DNA of 26,463 nucleotides, taken from the NCBI GenBank assembly GCA_964563505.1, contig CAZLXW010000055.1:1-26463 (forward strand), read 5' to 3'. The position numbers were made by a program, and so were the translations under genes. The DNA comes from UBA1351 sp964563505 (lineage in GTDB: Bacteria > Bacillota > Clostridia > Lachnospirales > Vallitaleaceae). This document shows, in pieces, positions 7,926 through 14,980 of this stretch. Numbering within the stretch: position 1 is the stretch's first letter; every line of letters begins with the position of its first letter. The notes beneath the pieces are model-generated. The model did not search any database and was not told the DNA's origin. It worked only from the letters and a program-made list of their open reading frames with translations.

Positions 7926-8795
7926 TTATATATTGCCATCTAAGGAAAGTATTTTACTATAAAGTTCCGGACGTCGGTCTCTAAATACACCCCACTCAAT
8001 CCGTTGATGTGCTAGTTCATCCAGATCAAACGTTGCCATCAGAATTTCTTCCTGATCTCGACCGGCTTGTCGAATCACTTCTCCGGTTCCGTCGGTTATG
8101 AACGACGTTCCATAAAAAGTGATGGTTGAATCTTCGATTTGTTCTTGACCAATACGGTTTGACGCAATGATCGGAACAAGATTACTTGCTGAATGCCCGG
8201 TCATACAACGCTGCCAATGCTTACTAGAGTCAACAGAGGGATCTTCAGGTTCAGAACCAATTGCTGTCGGATAAAATATGAGTTCTGCTCCCATTAAGAC
8301 CATGATTCTAGCGGCTTCAGGAAACCATTGATCCCAACATATTCCAACACCAATCTTTCCATACTTTGTTTTCCATACTTTAAATCCGGTATCTCCAGGA
8401 CTAAAATAATACTTTTCTTCATAACCTGGCCCATCCGGTATATGACTTTTCCTATAGACATCTAAAAGCGAACCATCTGCGTCAATAACAATCAAGGAAT
8501 TATAACGTGCATTATTTTTACGTTCATAAAAACTAATGGGTAATACCACCTTTAGTTCTTTAGCAATCGATTTAAAATGACGAATGGCAAGATTATCTTC
8601 GACACTTGTCGAAAATTGATAATAATTCGGGTTTTCCTTTTGACAAAAATAGAGTGTTTCAAAAAGTTCTTGCAACAAAATGATTTGCCCACCTTCATCA
8701 GCTGCTTGACGTACAAATTTTTCAGCTTTTTGAATGTTTGCATTAATATGATCTGTGCATGACATCTGTATCGCTGCTACAGTTACTTTACGCAT
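7926..8795 (-). CDS. aguB: N-carbamoylputrescine amidase
   Basis: 289-residue nitrilase-superfamily hydrolase that converts N-carbamoylputrescine to putrescine, CO2 and ammonia. The catalytic triad is visible: Glu43 in LQELFETLYFC, Lys116 in YRKSHIPDGPGYEEKYYFSPGD, and Cys153 in GVGICWDQWFPEAARIM. These stretches and SKHWQRCMTGHSASNLVP are typical of the AguB subgroup and not of general amidases. The start overlaps the end of aguA by 8 nt, with AGAGAGGTGA as ribosome-binding site inside aguA. With agmatine deiminase it completes agmatine to putrescine in two steps; no arginine decarboxylase gene is in the window. A terminator follows. Confidence 0.95.
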   Translation of the reverse strand: MRKVTVAAIQMSCTDHINANIQKAEKFVRQAADEGGQIILLQELFETLYFCQKENPNYYQFSTSVEDNLAIRHFKSIAKELKVVLPISFYERKNNARYNSLIVIDADGSLLDVYRKSHIPDGPGYEEKYYFSPGDTGFKVWKTKYGKIGVGICWDQWFPEAARIMVLMGAELIFYPTAIGSEPEDPSVDSSKHWQRCMTGHSASNLVPIIASNRIGQEQIEDSTITFYGTSFITDGTGEVIRQAGRDQEEILMATFDLDELAHQRIEWGVFRDRRPELYSKILSLDGNI

Positions 8796-9819
8796 TTTTC
8801 TTCACCTCTCTTGGAATTTGCTGAGTAATGCAATGAACATTACCCCCTTCTTTAATTAACGCCATTCCATCAACTGTTACAATTTTTCGTTCAAGAAAAA
8901 TTGTGCTTAATTTTTGAACAGCTTTTTGATCATTTTCAATGGCATCTCCACCAAAGATCGGTAAAATCAATCCACCGTTAACTAGATAAAAGTTTAGATA
9001 GCTTAATGTAAGTCTTTTCCCATTATAATATCGAACAGGAGGTCCTTCTATTTCAATAACATGAATTCTTCGCCCCTTAGCGTCAACAGCCGCATTTAAT
9101 GTCTCAATGGCCTCTTGGCTCCGTTTGTAATTGGGATCGGATACATCATAACATGTCTGGAGAATAATCGTTTGCGGTTTAGCAAAACAGGCTATGTTAT
9201 CAATATGTCCATCCGTTTCATCTCCATATAAGCCTTTATTAAGCCATATAATTCGACTGATTCCCAATCGTTCTTCCAATATTTTCTCAATTGCAAATTG
9301 ATTCAAGCGGGGATTTCTATTTGAATTTAACAAACATTCCCGCGTTGTCAATAGCGTTCCTTCTCCATCGACATGAATTGATCCGCCTTCTAGTACAAGA
9401 TTAACATCCATGCTTGGGTACCCTAATGCCTGATTCACCCGAATTGCCACTTGGTTATCCAATGTAAAATCCGGATATTTCTCTCCCCATGCATTAAATT
9501 CCCAATTTATACCCACAAGTTTTTCCTCGGATAAATCAAATATATAGGTTGGACCATTATCCCTTACCCATGCATCGTCATGACAAATATTCAACCAATG
9601 CACATGCTCAGGGCAATACAATTTTGCAATGGGCATTGTTTCCTCGTCGACCAGAACATATACTGGTTCAAACTTAGCGATTGCTTGAATGACTTCACTG
9701 TATCCCTGACAAACTTCTTCATAGTTGTCCGGCCAAATCATTGATGCCTTAACAGGCCAACTGATAAGTGTTGCAAAATGATCTTCCCATTCTGCAGGCA
9801 TTCTATATGATGACTTCAT
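8788..9819 (-). CDS. aguA: Agmatine deiminase
   Basis: 343-residue member of the guanidino-modifying enzyme fold that hydrolyses agmatine to N-carbamoylputrescine and ammonia. Key stretches are WVRDNGPTY (84-92), NWEFNAWGEKYP (about 105-116), LEGGSIHVDGEGT (143-155), DGHIDN with His205, and near the C-terminus GGNVHCITQQIP with the catalytic Cys330. Length and order match bacterial AguA. The ATG overlaps the stop of the upstream membrane protein by 4 nt (ATGA), and AAGGAG lies inside that gene. The gene order, membrane protein then aguA then aguB, implies co-translation and a shared pathway. Confidence 0.96.
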   Translation of the reverse strand: MKSSYRMPAEWEDHFATLISWPVKASMIWPDNYEEVCQGYSEVIQAIAKFEPVYVLVDEETMPIAKLYCPEHVHWLNICHDDAWVRDNGPTYIFDLSEEKLVGINWEFNAWGEKYPDFTLDNQVAIRVNQALGYPSMDVNLVLEGGSIHVDGEGTLLTTRECLLNSNRNPRLNQFAIEKILEERLGISRIIWLNKGLYGDETDGHIDNIACFAKPQTIILQTCYDVSDPNYKRSQEAIETLNAAVDAKGRRIHVIEIEGPPVRYYNGKRLTLSYLNFYLVNGGLILPIFGGDAIENDQKAVQKLSTIFLERKIVTVDGMALIKEGGNVHCITQQIPREVKKNA

Positions 9820-10367
9820 TGTTTTATCTCCTTATTCAAAGCATATTTTACGCGTATTCCAATTGTTTTACCGGAAAATCCTCCTATGCCACCCAGAATT
9901 GAAGCTAAAGAGACCGTAATGAGTATCCAGCGTCCATCAACAACAGCAAACAAAGCATCTCCAATAAAAAATTTTGATATAATTAGGGATGTTAAGACCG
10001 TAAATCCAGCATATGTCATTCCTAGCGCGATTCCACGAAAGGATTTGTTTATAAATAAACTTCCAATAAGCTCTGCAGCTAATCCTGTAATTAAAATGGC
10101 TATTCCCATATAAATTGTTACCATACTTAATATACCTGCTAGCACAACATTGATTTTCAAAACGATATGTCTTGTTGGGAATAAATAAACCATTGCACTC
10201 ATAATCAAAGAAATATAAGCGCCCATAAGCAAATATTTTGTTCCTGGTATAGGAAAAAATCGACTTAAAAAAACAACAAAAGCGCCTCCGGCAATTAATA
10301 ATGCTACGGACATACCGATGTGGGTGATTTCACTTGTGTTCTGATGAACTTTTTCTTGCTCAGTCAT
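9816..10367 (-). CDS. Membrane protein resembling an ECF transporter S component
   Basis: 183-residue hydrophobic protein with about six membrane segments beginning near 20, 45, 70, 90, 112 and 146. I do not recognise it as a named protein. Length, PGTKYLLMGAYISLIM in the first third, ITGLAAELIGSLF in the middle and the end GIGGFSGKTIGIRVKYAL resemble substrate-binding S components of energy-coupling-factor transporters, which borrow a shared ATPase/EcfT module encoded elsewhere. It is the first gene of the aguA-aguB operon and overlaps aguA by 4 nt. Agmatine, a related guanidine or a polyamine is therefore a reasonable substrate guess, but only from context. TGGAGG lies before the ATG; a TATAAT (10394-10399, minus strand) lies upstream without a convincing -35. 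Confidence 0.6.
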   Translation of the reverse strand: MTEQEKVHQNTSEITHIGMSVALLIAGGAFVVFLSRFFPIPGTKYLLMGAYISLIMSAMVYLFPTRHIVLKINVVLAGILSMVTIYMGIAILITGLAAELIGSLFINKSFRGIALGMTYAGFTVLTSLIISKFFIGDALFAVVDGRWILITVSLASILGGIGGFSGKTIGIRVKYALNKEIKQ

Positions 10368-10426
10368 CTCAATCCTCCAATCTATCTTCTTTTATTATAC
10401 ACGCTATATAAATAATTTTCTATACG

Positions 10427-10439
10427 AAGTTAATAACTT
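10427..10439. promoter_or_regulatory. Palindrome between the divergent agu and Rrf2 genes
   Basis: AAGTTAATAACTT is a perfect 6-1-6 inverted repeat. It lies just upstream of the -35 area of the minus-strand agu operon and about 25 bp upstream of the Rrf2-gene -35, so it could serve either side. Being short and AT-rich it may be chance. Confidence 0.3.
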
Positions 10440-10463
10440 TATTCATATATGTTTAATATGTGA

Positions 10464-10492
10464 TTGACAAACAACTAAATATAAACTATGAT
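10464..10492 (+). promoter_or_regulatory. Promoter of the Rrf2 regulator gene
   Basis: TTGACA (10464-10469) and TATGAT (10487-10492) have 17 bp between them, about 30 nt before the ATG at 10524. The -10 overlaps the palindrome at 10489-10503. Confidence 0.7.
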
Positions 10493-10503
10493 ATAACATA
10501 TCA
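10489..10503. promoter_or_regulatory. Probable autoregulatory site of the Rrf2 gene
   Basis: TGATATAACATATCA is a perfect 6-3-6 inverted repeat overlapping the -10 and predicted start of the Rrf2 gene. Rrf2 regulators commonly repress their own promoters, so this is a natural candidate for its own site. Binding is inferred from position only. Confidence 0.45.
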
Positions 10504-10523
10504 ATTTGAAAAGGAGGATTTTT

Positions 10524-10970
10524 ATGCGGATTTCAGCAAAAGGTCGTTATGCCATTGCTGCTACAATATATTTAGCTAAACGCTATGCAAACGATGAATA
10601 CATTACTGTTATTAGTATCTCAGAGGACTTAGATATATCCAAAATATACCTCGAACAAGTTTTTTCTTTACTAAAGCAAGGAGAAATTGTCACTTCCGTA
10701 AAAGGATCACAAGGTGGTTATAAGCTAACACGTCACCCGAATCAAATTACAGTCTGTGATATTTTATCCCCCATAGAAGCCGCTTTATTTGAAACAACCA
10801 AAGAATCTGTTCGTAAGCATGCAGCCCATATAGAACAAGCAGCTCAGAACTTAATTTACTTACCGCTTGATCACACTATTCAAAGTTTTTTTAAGCAAGT
10901 AACCCTTGAAAATTTATTGCTTGAGGCTGATAAATTCAACGGCGAAAACGGATATATGTTTTATATATAA
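10524..10970 (+). CDS. Rrf2-family regulator, CymR-like
   Basis: 148-residue winged-helix regulator. It begins MRISAKGRYAIAATIYLA, the standard Rrf2 N-terminus. The recognition region is at about 30-50 (SISEDLDISKIYLEQVFSLLK) and the wing at about 55-70 (GEIVTSVKGSQGGYKL). Only one cysteine (Cys78) is present, so the three-cysteine Fe-S site of IscR or NsrR is absent. The C-terminal YMFYI ending matches B. subtilis CymR, the cysteine-metabolism repressor that partners CysK. That similarity is suggestive, but there are no sulfur genes nearby. I chose the ATG at 10524 over one 18 nt upstream because AAGGAGG (10511-10517) is placed for it. It is followed after 26 nt by an ATP-grasp gene and probably co-transcribed with it. 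Confidence 0.88.
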   Translation: MRISAKGRYAIAATIYLAKRYANDEYITVISISEDLDISKIYLEQVFSLLKQGEIVTSVKGSQGGYKLTRHPNQITVCDILSPIEAALFETTKESVRKHAAHIEQAAQNLIYLPLDHTIQSFFKQVTLENLLLEADKFNGENGYMFYI

Positions 10971-10996
10971 TTCTTATTATAAGAGGAGCTCACTTC

Positions 10997-11782
10997 ATGA
11001 AATACATTAGTTTTGACACACTACGGACCTACGATTTTAACGGTATTCATTTTCTAAAACCTGATTTATATTTAAAAGAAATCGAATCTGTTCGTAGTGC
11101 CGATTGGATCCTATTCCCTCCATATTGGCAAGTAAACGCCCTCGTTTATGGGCTACAAAAAAAGATTTTTCCAAGTCTTGCAACCTACCACTTAGGTCAT
11201 AATAAAATCGAAATGACACGGGTACTCATGACTTCATTTCCTGATTTTGTTCCATATACAGAGATATTAAGTAATACTGAGTATAATCAAGAGTTTATAC
11301 TTACATATTTTGATTATCCCTTTATTGCCAAGGAAGTCAAAAGTTCAATGGGCCAAGGCGTTTATAAAATTGATAATTACACGGATTTTAAGAATTATTG
11401 CGCTCTGACAGAAACATTGTATATACAAGAATACTTGCCAATTGACCGTGATATGCGTATTATTTTTATTGGCGATCAAGTAGTTAGCTCCTATTGGCGT
11501 ATTGCTTCAAAAGATAACTTCAAAAATAATGTTGCTCAAGGTGGCGAGATATCCTATGATGCCATTCCGCTTGAAGCTATTCGAATCGTATCACAAATCG
11601 CAATTTCTTTAGGTATCAATCATGCAGGTTTTGATGTCGCTTATGTTGATGGAAAATACTACATTTTTGAGTTCAATGTTATGTTTGGTACACAGGGTTT
11701 AATTGATAAAAAAATTCCATACGGCTCAATTGTACTTGATTACCTCAACCGTATGGAACTAGTTACAAGCTCATTAAAATAA
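10997..11782 (+). CDS. Small ATP-grasp ligase-like protein (RimK/LysX type)
   Basis: 261-residue ATP-grasp protein. The recognisable fold runs from about residue 70: ATP-binding Lys112 and glycine loop KSSMGQGVY (115-123), hinge IQEYLP (143-148), RDMRIIFIGDQVV (151-163), NVAQGGEIS (178-185), and the Mg-binding end with Asp213 and EFN (225-227). ATP-grasp enzymes of the RimK/LysX group join a carboxylate to an amine through an acyl-phosphate. The N-terminal substrate half is short and unfamiliar, with PPYWQVNALVYGLQKKIFPS, so neither substrate can be named. AGAGGAG precedes the ATG. The gene follows an Rrf2 regulator and its last 20 bp overlap the end of the opposing AEC transporter gene. Confidence 0.75.
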   Translation: MKYISFDTLRTYDFNGIHFLKPDLYLKEIESVRSADWILFPPYWQVNALVYGLQKKIFPSLATYHLGHNKIEMTRVLMTSFPDFVPYTEILSNTEYNQEFILTYFDYPFIAKEVKSSMGQGVYKIDNYTDFKNYCALTETLYIQEYLPIDRDMRIIFIGDQVVSSYWRIASKDNFKNNVAQGGEISYDAIPLEAIRIVSQIAISLGINHAGFDVAYVDGKYYIFEFNVMFGTQGLIDKKIPYGSIVLDYLNRMELVTSSLK

Positions 11783-12692
11783 TATAACCCACGAATGAAA
11801 CGAGTGTTCCATAAACGAGCATTTGACTAAAAAATTCAGCCTCTCTTTGGTCGCTAATATAAAGCGGTAAAATATAGGGTGGCGGAAGTAGTAAAAATGC
11901 AATAAACGAAATAACAAACATTGGTTCCGTAATACCGGAAACAACTAAAGATAAATATAAAGTCAATGCACCAAATATTCCCACCAAAAAAGTTCTTCCT
12001 CCTACATAGGCAAGAACTTTTTTGCTACCCATAGATCTAAATGTCATAGAATAGCCGATAACAATAAGTATGAGCGGTGATGTCAATGGTGTAATCATGC
12101 TTATAGTGGCATAAACGCCTGCACCAAATAGAGTATTACCAAAGGGCACATATATATTTGTCAAATTAAATACAACACCTATAAATATTGCAATAATGGT
12201 TGGTGTTTTTAAAAAAGCTACCATTGTCTTTTTTAAATCGAATGTATTAATCCCTTTGTTTTCAAGAAGGGGGACATATACAAACCAAATGAAAATCTCA
12301 TGTCCAAAACCGATCAACATAATCGTCGGGAGTTGCTCAACACCCCATATAGCACTATATAAACCAACACCAATCATTCCGAATTCAAATCCGGTGAAAA
12401 ATCCAGCTGTAAATCGTTCAGGAAAAAGAGTCGATAGCTTTCGATTTAGAAATTCACCAATTCCATACAATAGACTACACAAGAAAAAAACGAAAATAAA
12501 AATCCATAAATAGCCCATTTGGAGTTTTGCTGTTGCAAAAGCACCAAACAAAACTGCAGGTAAAGCAATCTTTACAATAATTGTTTTTAATCCTTCAATC
12601 AGATTCTCATTAAAGAGATTTTTCTTACGGGAAAAAACACCTATTCCAATCAAAAGGACAATTGGAAATAGGCGTTCGATTAATTGCATCAT
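11763..12692 (-). CDS. AEC-family transporter (auxin efflux carrier-like)
   Basis: 309-residue integral membrane protein with about ten hydrophobic segments in two halves, matching bacterial AEC permeases (MleP/MdcF-like). Typical traits are the N-terminal LFPIVLLIGIGVFSRKKN, ALPAVLFGAFA near 45-55, SPLILIVIGYSM after the centre and the proline-rich FLLLPPPYILPLYI. AEC members move malate, malonate, amino acids or similar anions; no substrate can be fixed. I chose the ATG at 12692, which overlaps the preceding gene by 4 nt (ATGA) and has GGTGGGAG upstream; a GTG four codons earlier is possible. It ends the thrS transcript series and overlaps the convergent ATP-grasp gene by 20 bp, with no terminator hairpin in between. 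Confidence 0.85.
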   Translation of the reverse strand: MMQLIERLFPIVLLIGIGVFSRKKNLFNENLIEGLKTIIVKIALPAVLFGAFATAKLQMGYLWIFIFVFFLCSLLYGIGEFLNRKLSTLFPERFTAGFFTGFEFGMIGVGLYSAIWGVEQLPTIMLIGFGHEIFIWFVYVPLLENKGINTFDLKKTMVAFLKTPTIIAIFIGVVFNLTNIYVPFGNTLFGAGVYATISMITPLTSPLILIVIGYSMTFRSMGSKKVLAYVGGRTFLVGIFGALTLYLSLVVSGITEPMFVISFIAFLLLPPPYILPLYISDQREAEFFSQMLVYGTLVSFVGYIILMSL

Positions 12693-13834
12693 AGATTCTC
12701 CCACCCTAATTTTTTATAAATCGATAATATGGTAAACCGATCTCTGATGACTGGACCTTGTTTCATTGCATAAACGATTTGTTCTTTCGAATATTTCTTA
12801 CGAATATGCGGAATCAATTTTTGATAATCATTAATCACTTTTTCATATTCCAAGGCCTTTTCTATCGTCATCAATAGGTCGTTGACTTGGTCTGAATCTA
12901 GCTGGTAGAGTTTCTTAACCTTATCGATATTTTGATGTAGATCTTTATATAATTCCAGCACATAATCTGTTGCCATTCCAACTTTGATACCATGAAAATC
13001 AACCTTTTTTCCTTCTTCAATCGCTTTCATCTCTAAGGTATGGCTAATTAAGTGTTCCGCTCCGGATGCCGGTCTTGAATTTCCAACATAGTGCATATAT
13101 ATTCCTGATTGAATTAAACTCTCACAAATAAGCTCACCAAGTTCTTGCTTTGTATCCGTTTTATAACTTAATCCTTCTTGGGATATGCTTAAATTCTCTG
13201 ACAGATTATCGATATAGGCATACAAATTTCTATAAATCATCGGGCAAAAATACTCGCCATGAAGAATGTGACTCACCTTCCAATCAGTTAAGGCCGTTAT
13301 CTTTCCTAGTAAATCTCCTAAGCCAGCCACAATCATATCTGACGGAGCATGATTAATCACATCTTTTTGTCCATATATACGCTTTGCAACATGGCAATAA
13401 AAGGTTTTCTTAAATCCATCCACAAGTATGGGCGATGCCGTTGACGCATATCCATCCATAGACGGCGCAGACATAACAATCCAGTAGGGAATATTTAAAC
13501 GATAGCTTACATAGCGGCACAAATCATTAAGGGTTCCTGAACCAATACCAACAATTAATCGAGTTGCTTGTGTTGTCTGTAAAATAATCTCACCTACTCC
13601 TTGCTCATCCGGCAATAGGTCATCTAAACGTTTCAGCCTAAAGACGCTGTATCCTACCGCTTCTAATTCTTGAATAAATAACTGATAAGCTTTAGATACA
13701 GGCAAATCGGTAACAAATAAAATTTCTTCGGTTTTATACTCTTTTAAATCCTCTAAAACACCTTCTATTATTTTTTCTTCAACACGGATGGATTCAATAA
13801 TATCTTTGTGCTCTTTTCCACATTCACATAACAT
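12689..13834 (-). CDS. sn-Glycerol-1-phosphate dehydrogenase (AraM/EgsA-type)
   Basis: 381-residue member of the iron/zinc polyol dehydrogenase superfamily, closest in pattern to AraM. AraM reduces dihydroxyacetone phosphate to sn-glycerol-1-phosphate. The N-terminal CECGKEHK is a mark of AraM-like proteins. GIGSGTLNDL (97-106) binds the nicotinamide cofactor, SAPSMDGYAS (122-131) lines the active site, and the metal ligands fit Asp174 in AGLGDLLGK, His265 in HLISHTLEM and His281 in FHGIKVG. In B. subtilis the product feeds PcrB to make prenylglyceryl lipids; no pcrB is in the window. GGGAG lies just before the ATG, and the gene starts 14 nt after the second chrA gene. Other polyol-phosphate substrates remain possible. 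Confidence 0.82.
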   Translation of the reverse strand: MLCECGKEHKDIIESIRVEEKIIEGVLEDLKEYKTEEILFVTDLPVSKAYQLFIQELEAVGYSVFRLKRLDDLLPDEQGVGEIILQTTQATRLIVGIGSGTLNDLCRYVSYRLNIPYWIVMSAPSMDGYASTASPILVDGFKKTFYCHVAKRIYGQKDVINHAPSDMIVAGLGDLLGKITALTDWKVSHILHGEYFCPMIYRNLYAYIDNLSENLSISQEGLSYKTDTKQELGELICESLIQSGIYMHYVGNSRPASGAEHLISHTLEMKAIEEGKKVDFHGIKVGMATDYVLELYKDLHQNIDKVKKLYQLDSDQVNDLLMTIEKALEYEKVINDYQKLIPHIRKKYSKEQIVYAMKQGPVIRDRFTILSIYKKLGWENL

Positions 13835-13848
13835 ATTCTGGCTCCCTT

Positions 13849-14412
13849 CTAAAACAATATAATTCCAACAATTCCTGCGCCGACAATAAAAAAAATCGGA
13901 TGAATCTTAATCTTCATAACTGCAATAATAAACACGCTAAAAATTAACAGACTTTTCCATTCAAAAAAATCTAATAATTGGCCTCTTGCATAAACGGTTG
14001 GTATCTTTATAATAGTTACTTTACTGATTGCAATCAATGCAGAACCGATAATTCCAATGACTACCGGGCGTATTCCTTGAAGAACACCTTGAACTATGGG
14101 CTGTTCGTTAAAGCCTTTTAAAAAATTTGCAATGACGTATATAATCAGCAAGGAGGGTAATACCATACCTGTGGTTGCAACAATGGAACCCATAAATCCA
14201 TATTGGCTTAGTCCGACATAAGTAGCCATATTGACACCTATTGGGCCTGGTGTTGACTCGCTAATTGCAATCATATCCGCAAACATTTTTTCATCGACCC
14301 ACCCATAGCGTTCAGAATAATTTTGTAATAATGGCAATGCCGCTAATCCTCCACCAATGGTAAATAGCCCTACTTTGAAAAAAGTAAAAAAGAGATGTAA
14401 AAAATTAGTCAA
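13849..14412 (-). CDS. Chromate transporter half-protein (ChrA family), second copy
   Basis: 187-residue half-size CHR-family membrane protein with about five hydrophobic segments. The motifs FFKVGLFTIGGGLAALPLL (12-30) and ESTPGPIGVNMATYVG (52-67) are the conserved core of the family. Such half proteins occur in pairs that form one transporter with oppositely oriented halves. The start is taken as the TTG at 14410-14412: AGAGAGGG lies 8 nt upstream, and it gives the usual N-terminus. An in-frame start further upstream would overlap the previous gene by about 60 nt. It overlaps the first chrA gene by 8 nt. Chromate export is the only tested role of the family, and the natural substrate here may be another oxyanion. 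Confidence 0.85.
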   Translation of the reverse strand: MTNFLHLFFTFFKVGLFTIGGGLAALPLLQNYSERYGWVDEKMFADMIAISESTPGPIGVNMATYVGLSQYGFMGSIVATTGMVLPSLLIIYVIANFLKGFNEQPIVQGVLQGIRPVVIGIIGSALIAISKVTIIKIPTVYARGQLLDFFEWKSLLIFSVFIIAVMKIKIHPIFFIVGAGIVGIILF

Positions 14413-14980
14413 GATTCTTTCCCTCTCTTTCTTCTCTTTTTCCAAGTGATTGAATAATAACACCCAAGATAGCTCCCATTAAAATCACATAAACCGGCGT
14501 AATACCAATGAATGCAACTAAGATTAGTCCTAAAATCATAAGAAAATAGTCCGATTTCTGTTTCAAAACTTTTTGTCCCATCTTTATAACTGCCGATAAT
14601 ATAAGTGCTAACACCATAATTCGAATACCCATAAATGCTTTTTCAACATAAGGATTCTCTCTATAGGCACCAATAAAATGAGCAAGTAATGATATAATAA
14701 TCCAAGACGGTGTTACCATACCTAGTGTTGCAACAATTCCACCTAAGAAACCTTTTTGTTTAACGCCAATAAAGGTTGCCGTATTCACAGCAATAATCCC
14801 CGGAGTTGATTGTCCAATCGCATAATAATTAATAACTTCCTCGTCCGTTGCCCATCCATACTTTTCAACAACTTCTTTATGAATAAGAGGAAGCATTGCA
14901 TAGCCTCCTCCTATTGTAAACAGACCAATCCTCAAAAATGCAAAATACAATTGTATTAACGATCGATCAATAACTTTCAT
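14405..14980 (-). CDS. Chromate transporter half-protein (ChrA family), first copy
   Basis: 191-residue CHR-family half protein, the partner of the next gene. FLRIGLFTIGGGYAMLPLI (15-33) and GQSTPGIIAVNTATFIGVK (56-74) are the family core motifs, followed by VATLGMVTPSWII. The C-terminus is charged (GKREEREGKNLD). Its ATG directly abuts the thrS stop codon (TAAATG, no spacer) and its ribosome-binding region lies in the end of thrS (GAGGAAGAAGACGAG). It therefore depends on the thrS transcript and probably on translational coupling. This links an anion transporter to a tRNA-synthetase operon, a pairing with no obvious pathway logic. Confidence 0.87.
   Translation of the reverse strand: MKVIDRSLIQLYFAFLRIGLFTIGGGYAMLPLIHKEVVEKYGWATDEEVINYYAIGQSTPGIIAVNTATFIGVKQKGFLGGIVATLGMVTPSWIIISLLAHFIGAYRENPYVEKAFMGIRIMVLALILSAVIKMGQKVLKQKSDYFLMILGLILVAFIGITPVYVILMGAILGVIIQSLGKREEREGKNLD

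Noticed and set aside
10506..10523. Earlier ATG for the Rrf2 regulator
   Set aside because: It would place the AAGGAGG ribosome-binding site inside the coding region and add six residues not found in the family.
14413..14463. Earlier start for the second chrA gene
   Set aside because: It would overlap the first chrA gene by 59 nt and add a highly charged stretch; the TTG at 14412 with AGAGAGGG is better placed.
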